A program made the position numbers and the translations under genes. Shown one piece after another: positions 1-9,000 of a stretch of 9,848 nucleotides of DNA. The DNA is from Candidatus Segatella papionis (GTDB taxonomy: Bacteria; Bacteroidota; Bacteroidia; Bacteroidales; Bacteroidaceae): the NCBI GenBank assembly GCA_002297965.1, contig DBLF01000069.1, forward strand, positions 1,022 to 10,869, read 5' to 3'. How positions within the stretch are numbered: the first letter of the stretch is position 1; each line of letters begins with the position of its first letter. The notes under the pieces are model-generated. The model was not told the DNA's origin. It saw nothing but the letters and a program-made list of their open reading frames with translations, and ran no database searches.

Positions 1-3000
1 CGCATGAAGGTTGCGGCGGTCTTGCCGTCTTTCTCCGTGCCGATAGTTGTGAGACCACGGAGCCAGTATTCATGGTGCTGGGTGGTGGTGTTGATGCTGT
101 TTGAACCACCAGCCTCTGTACCATTTGCATCAGATGCATCCGCTCCATAGAAGTGGGTAATCTCGCCATTGAGCGATGCCACTACCTTCTTGGCGGTAAA
201 TGGCAAGCAGATGCCTTCCCATGCTCCTGTCGCATCCTCGGCATAGTACATTGGCTTGCGAACATACCAAGCACGGTTGGTGACGGTGAATTCCTTTGGC
301 ACGCAGAAATCGTTGTTTTCACAAGTATTCCCCTCGCTGTTCTTACCTTCTGGGGTGCGTTCCACGAGATGCAGATAAGGAGTAGTGAAGGTTTTGTCTG
401 CATTCTTCACGATGTGATGACCCTTGATGAGGCTCTCTTGCGTATTCTCATCATAGCTCAATGCCTTGCTGACGATGCCGTATGCCTCGGTTTCATCTGT
501 CTGGTCCGCATTATTGGCGGCAGTGTAAACCAAGAGGTTCTGGGTTACTCCCTCCTTGATGTTGAGGTCGTGGAAGACGGTGGCATTGTCATCGTCGGCA
601 GTGAAGTCGATGGCAGTTGTCGTAGGGATGTGTACGTAGGTACTCATGCTACTGCTGCCCAGGTTATAGGCATTGTAGTGGAACTTGCTTTTTTGGGTAT
701 TGCCATAGTAACCATCGGTGCGATATACTCGGTTTACCATATAGTTGTTCTGATGGCAGAATACTTGGTCGTTGTTCTGAGTGTAACCTATAGTCGAAGG
801 ATAATCGGCTGGGGTAGATTGTAGTGACTGTCCCCAGAAGAGGAAGTCGTTCATTACCTCGGTTCCATTTCCTGCATCGTTAAACAGTGGCAGGTAATCG
901 CCTGAGCGAGACTCAGGTGTTACTTTGTCATTCTCGTCGGTAGAAGCAGCCACGTAGTTTTGTGCGCGAGCCTTGTCGATGGTGTGGCTCTTGTCGTGAC
1001 GAGTCTCTGCATAACCATAGTTTGGCTGGTCGTTGTCCTTACCTGTACGGAGATAGGTGATACCTGTTACTCTGCCCGTGATGGCATCTGAGCGATGGGC
1101 ATACTGATAGTCGCCGTTGGCGAAGTAATCGTAGATATATTGCAAGTCTGCATCCTCTTTCAAGGAAGTCTTCAAGGCATCCTTGTCTGCATTGTCGGTG
1201 TTCTTCTTGCTGATGTCGAGCGCACGGAGGTAGTAACCATTGAGGTCGTAAGCCACCTTGCCATACTTGAAGTCATCTGCTGTATAGCCCGTATTGACCT
1301 TGCCGTCCATCTCATAAACCACAGGACTATCCTTGTCGTATTCGAAGCAGCAATGATAGTGTTCTTTCTTACCATCGGTAGATGCCTTGTCGTTGGAAAT
1401 CTTACCCGATGCCAATCCTAAGTTGTAGATATTGCCACTAGTCTCGGCAGTACCATCAGCACTATCAGCAGTCGTGCCAATCTTATCGAATAGCGTCTGG
1501 TTGGCTTTCAACCCTTGGATGACATGTCCGTTTCCATGGAATGTTCCCTGGAAGGTGGCGTTTCCTCCTGTATAATCAGAAGGAAGGGTCAGGTCGTTCT
1601 GAAGAATGAACTGAGCATTCTTGCCGCCATCATTTCCATCTTTTGTGATGAACTTGCCAAAGGCGGTGAGGTCTTGCTGGTCGCTGATGTAGATGCGAGG
1701 CTCGGCGAAGTCTGTTTCTGTCTGAGCACGCTCGATAGCATCCGGGATATGCAAGTCAACACCCTCCTTATGAGGATCCATCTCGTGGTAGTTGTGAACC
1801 ACTAGACGGTCGTCCTCGTTCATGGTGACAGGGAATATTTGGTTAAAACCAGTCATGGTAACACCCAACTGCACGCCATAACCATTCATATAGTAGTAGG
1901 CTGGGATGTCGAGATAGTCTTTGGTCTTGTCGTAGTTGGCACCAGCAAAGAGGTCGGTACGAGTCTTGTCTATCTGTTCTCCCTGCTTATAGGTATTCGT
2001 GCCATTGCTACTATTCAGGGTAGAATACCATTTGCTGGATTCTGTATCATTATCAAATTCCAACAAGGTCTTGCCATTGCTGTCGGTCTTCAATTTTCCA
2101 ATGTGCCAATAGTAGCCTGTGGCAGAGAACGACTGGTCGGCATCGATGGTAACCTTGTCCTTCTTCAGACGAATCATCTCGCCAGGCAGGGCACAGTTGT
2201 CGATGGTGATGTTGCCATTGAAGGTAGGTCCCTGTACGTACTCGATGGTGAGATAGATGGTGTAAGTATAATAGCGAGGTATCTCACAATAGTAGGTGGT
2301 ACTGCCCACTGTCACATTTGAAAGATTCGTTACTTGTGTATAATCATCTTGTCCAAGAGTTTTTGTGTAAATCTTGTCAGGATCAATCTTCGTATATTCC
2401 TCGGCAAGTCCATTCTTGATGTAGTAGTCTGTGCCAGAAGAAAGACTTGTACCAGTTGTGACAGCAGTATAAGTATCGTCCTTTTTGGTGAAGAATTCCG
2501 ATGCTCCTACCTTACTGATAAGAGGTTTATTCGTATTCTCATCCGTGTAAGTTTCGTATGCTGGAGCCTTGAGCTCCAAGGTCGCCTGGCACTTCTCTGA
2601 CAGATGCTTGTTGAAGTAATCTGTCGTAGAGTTGTTGGCTTTGTCTTCCAATTTGAATATAATCTTGGCATCATCTTTCAAGTCGCTTGGAAGAGTTGTT
2701 CCCTTGATATTGCTGTTATCAAAGTCAGCAGCTGATGTGGCTTTCATTGGCAGGATGGCATTGAAGCCTTTTCCTTCGTCATATTCATTCGAAGCGGAAG
2801 CGCCGATACGGAGTTCGTATTTGCCACTTACATCCTGACCGCTCATATCCACATTTCCTTCAGTGCCGGTAGGTTTATAGTTTCTGTCTTCCAAGTCGCA
2901 GGAGTAGGAGGCTGAGCCTTCGCTTGCTGTGGTATGTCCGCTTCTCATTTTCCAACTCAGTACGCTTACTTTCTGACCGGCCTTTAATCCAGAGAGCACC

Positions 3001-6000
3001 GTCAGACCATCTGAGTTGTCGCTGTAGAAGTTCATGGCTTCTTTGTAGGTATAACCCGTAATGCGAGCGTTGTAATAATAGTTGAAACCTGTAACATACC
3101 AGTAGTGTACCTCTTCCTCGCTGTCAGAGTCGTTCTTCGAGAAATGATCATATCCTGAAGGGAAGCAGTCATCTACGATGAAACGACCTTGCTCTGGTGT
3201 ATATGGGAAGACGAAGTTACCGGTTGTCTCCAGGAAGTCAGAGACTGAGCCATCTTCACGCTTGTGAACATTCTGGGCATATACATAACCGCCACCCTCG
3301 TCAGTACGAACATTGATGAGGTTCATTTCGATGACACCATGGATAGGACCATAGTAAATTTTGTCGATTATGTCTTTCGTGCTTGCGTCCTCTACCTCCT
3401 GGGCATTCTGAATTTTCAGCGCATAGCCGGAGGCGATGCCTATCATGTTCTTGGCGGTTCCATCGTTTCGCTTTTGGAAGATGGATACATTGCCCTTGTT
3501 TTCTCCATTTTGATAATAGCCATCGATGTATGACTGCTTCACCGCTTGGTAAGACTTACCGTTGAAGAAAGCTCCTGTTGCAGGAATGGCACCTGTGTCA
3601 TCACGCCAAGGATTCTGGGTTGCATCATCGAATGCAACATTCGAACTTACAGCACCCACATAGTGGATGTTATTGGCGAGACCCATATAGTTGCGGGCAC
3701 GAGGGGTGTTGAAACCTGCCAACACATCTGATGCGGCAGTGATGCCTTTGCTTGCATCTGCCTCTCTAGTCACGGTCTTGATGTTGTTGGCTATCATTTG
3801 GATTTCGCCAACACGTGCTATAGAATAAGGTGTCAAGCTGGTTGTCTTGGTGGTGTAGTCACGAGCACCGAGCAGGGTGAAGCAGTTGTCCTCCAAGCGC
3901 AGGATGTCCAGTCGCTGGAAGGTATTGATGTACTTAGGGTCGTTGATGGTTCTCTCAGAGAAACCATAACCTGTTACGTCAGCACAACGGAAGCCCTGGG
4001 CGTACGACAAGTGACCGTCGCCGAAGATACCACCTTCGCTATCGTATTCGTAGATGGAATTATCTCCTGTTTTCTGTCCTTCTGGCTTTGTTTCGCCTTG
4101 GTAGAAGTATTTGTCTTGCTCAGAGATGTAACGATAGGTATAGGTATCCTTGTTATCATCATAATGCTTGTAGTAATAACCGAAGAGGTCGGTGCCCTTA
4201 GGCAGTTTCACCTCATTCATTTCCTGATGGGAGATGGTGATGTGGTCTTGGGTTTGACCATCTGCGGTATTGTCGCCTACCAAGATAGTGGTGTTACCAC
4301 CATAGCCATTGACATCTCCCAAGTTATATTGGTCGGTATATTTCAGCACGGTGGTGTTGTTTGCCAAGACGGAAGAACCCTGGGCGAGGGAATATCCTCC
4401 GCCATATACAGCTTCGTCGATGTAGATGTTTACGTTGTCCCAATCGACGGATTGTGTGGAGGTGTTGTCAGGAACGGGAGTAAAATAGCTTTGTTTGTCA
4501 GGTTCATCTTCAAAATATTCTATTTTATTATCGTCCCGATTGTAAACAGCAACCATATCTTCAAATACACCTTGTGAAACCAAGTCGCCTTCCGTGAGAT
4601 AAATCATCTGCTTGATGGTTTGCGAATTGTCATTGTTTTTGAGATTCTTGTGGTTCTCATCGGTGTCGGTACGTTTCAGATAGTATATACTTGTCGAAAG
4701 AGTTTTATAGTATTTCGGATAACCCACCTTTACCTGGGTAGAACCCCATACATAGCCAGAGTACGAACCACCTGTTACCGAACGGAAGACATGACCATTG
4801 AGAATATCGACATTGGTTATGCCGATGACATTACCTTGCTGACCGCCACCATAGATGAAGTTGGCTGATACACCGAGTCCTTTTGGATTACTCTCTTCGC
4901 TCACACCGCAAGGCTTGAACTTGTCTTTATCCATTTGTGGTTTAGAGCACTTGATGTTCTCGCCCATGGTGATTTGGGTGTTGCCATAAACATAGCTCTC
5001 CATACCATAGCCGGCACCATATACATTGAGGGTAGCGTAAGCAGGGTCTTTGGCAAGCAAGTCGTTGGATTTCTCCAGTTTTTCTTTGCTTTTACCAGCC
5101 AACATATCACTCTTCAAGTTGATGGTAACGTTACCCTTTACAGTACCCGTCTGGTAGCATCCGCCATAAACATTACCACCTTGGTAGGCTTCATCGTTCA
5201 CTACGGTAGGCTCAAACTTATTTTGGATGTTGAGAACGATATATGGTTTCTTGTTGCTGGTGTTGATGTTGATGTCATCACCATTGATGTCCTCGCCATC
5301 TACGGTGTTTGTGTTTGTTACGCCTGTCAGACCCAAAAGGTAGCCACCTTCGTGGGTTACCTTCTTATCCGTTCCGATGTACTCATAGTTGGCATTGTTA
5401 CATCCACCCACAATCTTTTGGGTGATGGTCAATTCTGCAGGGAAGGTGTAGTTGACGACAGTTCCTGTTACTGCATCTGGATAAATATTCATGTTACCAC
5501 GGTTTCCGCCACAGTAGAACGAGCCGATGGTGCAATCTTCGAGATTCTCCTTGTCGCTCCACCAAAGAGCTCCCTGTATATCCATCTCCACTGGCTGGAA
5601 GTAGAGGTCGATGAGGTGTGGATAGACGCTTGGACGGTCCTTGGCTTTCGTTGGTAAGTAGAGCTCGCTGATGCTTACGTTGGATGGGTCGTTCACCCAG
5701 TCGATGGTATCGGCGAAGTTCAGTTCCTTGGTGGCATCATAGACGCTACCGTTCAGTCGCTGGAACTTGCTCATGAAGTTGTTGTCCTCGGTAGCGGTGA
5801 AGAGGGCATCGCCGTTGCAGCCCATGAAGACGCTTCCGATGTTCACATGGCTTCCGATGTTGATATCCACGCTACCTACGAGCTCTACAGATTGGGTTGT
5901 TGTGGCAGGAGCCTGTACTTTCATGACAGTGGCAGAGTTGCCACCACCATAGACGGCACCGTCGATTTGTACCTTGTCGCTTGTGCTTACACCCTCGATA

Positions 6001-9000
6001 TGGATTTCCGTCTTGTTGGTCAGTGGTCGCCAAGAGTTGATGTTCACAATCTTGGCGGCATCGCTAGCCGCCTTGTAGGATGGCATGCTCTCGCGCATCG
6101 GTACGGTATAAACCAAATCTACGGTCTCGGAGTTCGGGTCGTTCGGGTTGAGCGGATAGTCCTCGTTCACGGTCACCTTGGTGTTGCCCTTTCGGTCGAG
6201 GGCATAGAGGTAGTCGCCGTTTCCTGCGCCATATACATCGCCATAGATATGACCACCATAGATATGGATATTGGTACCCGATTCGCTATCATCGGTATTG
6301 GCTGAGAAGAAACCGTTGTCGTCGTTGATGTTCACATAGCCAGACACGTCGTTGCCACCATAGATATTGCCATGGACGAAGATGTCTTTGTTGGTGAAGC
6401 CAGATGAACTTGATGTTCCTTCGCTTCCAGACTCGGATGCTTGACTGGTAGTTTTGCCGTTTTGACCAACCGTGATGTTGGTGCTCATTATGACGTCACC
6501 CATCAATCCACCGCCGAAGATGTCATGGCAATCGATTGCCTTGAGGTCGATGTGGGTGTTTTTGACGGAGTTGTAGAAGCCACCGCCAAACACACGGCGG
6601 CAGAATCCTCCGCCAGAACCAATGATATGGGTGTCGCCTTCCACCTTACCCGAATAGCCGCCGCCCACGAGGTCCATCACCGAGTAGCCCGAATAGAAGT
6701 GTTTGTATTCCTCGTCATCCTTGATGTCAAGGGTAGGGTCGATGATGCTAGGACGCTCAGACATCTCTATGTTCAGCCAGGTGTTGCCCTTGACGATGGT
6801 GTTCTCTCCATAGCCGCCGCCGAATACGCAGAAGTGAGGAGAACCTACCTTATTGAATACTTCCTTCCATTCGTTGCTGGCGAAGAAGTTGTAATTTTCT
6901 TGTGCTGCATCCGACAATACCTGTGTTGTTTCGTAAAGCAAGCCCTTTTCCATATATACTCGGGCGTTGCCGCCACTCAATTTGTTGTTTTCATCAGTCT
7001 TGCCTATAGTACAAGCTGTATTTCCACCACCGTAGATGTTGTGGTTGATCTTGAACTTCTGGGTGGTTGGGTCGTATTGTGGAGAGTAGGTGTCACCACC
7101 GATGATGGTGGATGGCTCCCAGAATCGGGTGCTGCTCAACCAATATGCTGTGAGTCCAATCTTGCCTCCAGTAACGTAGAGATGGGTGTTGCCCGTTACG
7201 TCTGCCGAGGTGATGGATTGAGTTTCCTCGCCATTGTTATTTGTGGTGGTGCTGATGTCGCCCCATCCGCCGCCAAAGGCATTGTTGTAGAGGGTGCCGT
7301 CATGAATGCCTACGTAGGTGTTGCCATAGATGGTGCCGTTTTCACAACCGCCATAGATGCGGTCGAAGGCATGGGGTTCTATCGTTATATCGCCTGCATT
7401 ATCAGGATGCTTCAGATAGTTTATGTCTGAAGGGTCGAGGCTAGTCATGGTGTATTTGTCGGTGCTTCCATCTTTCAGCTTCAAATATGGATAGCTCATG
7501 CCAGGCTTGTCTATCACGATGGCTGCGTTGCCATAGATGCCACCTACCTTCGTATAGTCATCACATTCAGCCTTGGTGCGTCCATTGCCTCCAGCGAATA
7601 AATGACCGAGTAGGGTGCCACCACGTGCATCAACCAATGAGGTGAAGTCCTGACTTTTCTCGTAATAATCGTTTCTTCCGATGGAGTCTGCTGCAGCTTC
7701 TGTTGTTCCCACATTGGCAACGTCGCCTCCACCATATACATTACCGATGAGGAGGGTACGGTCCACAAGTAAAGATTTGTTTTTGATGGTCTCTCCATAG
7801 ATATGTACCTCGGTCTTTTTGACGTGAGCCATGTCTGGGAAATCGACTAATGTGCCTGTCTTGTCGGTGGAAGTATTAATCTTGCCATTGTTGATATAGG
7901 CAGACTCGATGCCGGCACCACCGCCATATACGTTCTGCGATACGGTACCCGACTTGATGAATACCTTGGCATTGCCACCGATGCTACCGAAGTCGTATTT
8001 TGTATTTTCAGTATAGCTTTCATTCTCGCCGAAGTAAGGCTGGGCACCCAGACCCGCACCATAAATATTGTTGCAGGCTAGCTGGTTGTCTGCCTCCACG
8101 TAAGTATTTCCTACTACATAACCAGAGAAACCACCACCATGGATGTCGATGAAGGTGAAGCCCGGGATTCCTAGTGTCCATGCCATACGGCTGATGTGAT
8201 AACGGCGGAAGGTGTTCGGGTCGTCTCTCGTTCCATCCGTACTACCATAGTATTTCTTCAGGTCGTCGCTGGATACTTTAGTGTAGTCGTTGTCAAGGTC
8301 TTTTTGGAAGGATGAGAAGGTCTCTTCGTCTGTCTTTTGGCAGAGGTAGCGATAGGACTTGCCATCCACCTTGCAGAGATTTCCTATAGAATCTATCATA
8401 GCTCCAGGGCAAACATACACTTGGGCGTTGCCCACCTTGGTGTTGGCACCATAGCCCGCACCAAACACAGAGAACTGAGGGTGCGTGGTGTTTCTACTGG
8501 CGATGTACCAGCAGAGACCTTGCAGGGTATTGTAGTCGAAGAGGCTTATCTTCTGTCGATGGTCGTCGGTGAGGACATCCACTGGCGAGTGGTTGATTTC
8601 CACGATTGCCTCGCCTGTGTTATCGGCAGGTGCTGTCGTTACATCGTTGGTGCTTTCATCGTCGTAGGTACCTACGTTGCAAGCACGATTGCCGCCGCCG
8701 AAGATGTTGTGGTTCTTCTTGAACGAACCAGCGAGCGTGTTGCCTTCCGAAAGCGTAAAGAAAGACTTCGTGCTTCCGTCGTTTTGGATTCTATTGAGGG
8801 CAGCCTTCGCCTGTGGGTTGGTGATGTCGCTGATTTTCTTGGCATTCTTGATGTCGCGTACCATCAGCTTGTACTCATCTAGGCTGTTGCAAGTCTTCTC
8901 GCTGTTGGCTTGTGTGGCGAGCCAAGTCATCTTGTTGCCATCGGTATCCGCCTTTTGGTTCCAGATGTAGGAACCACCGTCTATCTTCACCATGGTGTTG

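Noticed and set aside
3798..4577. Plus-strand open frame of 259 codons with hydrophobic stretches like membrane segments
   Set aside because: The hydrophobic look comes from antisense reading of Asn/Asp/Lys/Thr codons (for example aac reads as gtt, gac as gtc). It covers real rungs and modules on the other strand.
4935..5657. Plus-strand open frame of 240 codons as a gene
   Set aside because: It is antisense to compound repeat copy 3 and the CGGNRGNM module, and no ribosome binding site or family resemblance is seen.
6441..7430. Plus-strand open frame of 329 codons as a gene
   Set aside because: It lies wholly inside the minus-strand gene, is codon-aligned antisense to it, and its product is a mirror of the glycine-rich coding (Val, Ala, Ile and Thr-rich) with no recognisable domain.
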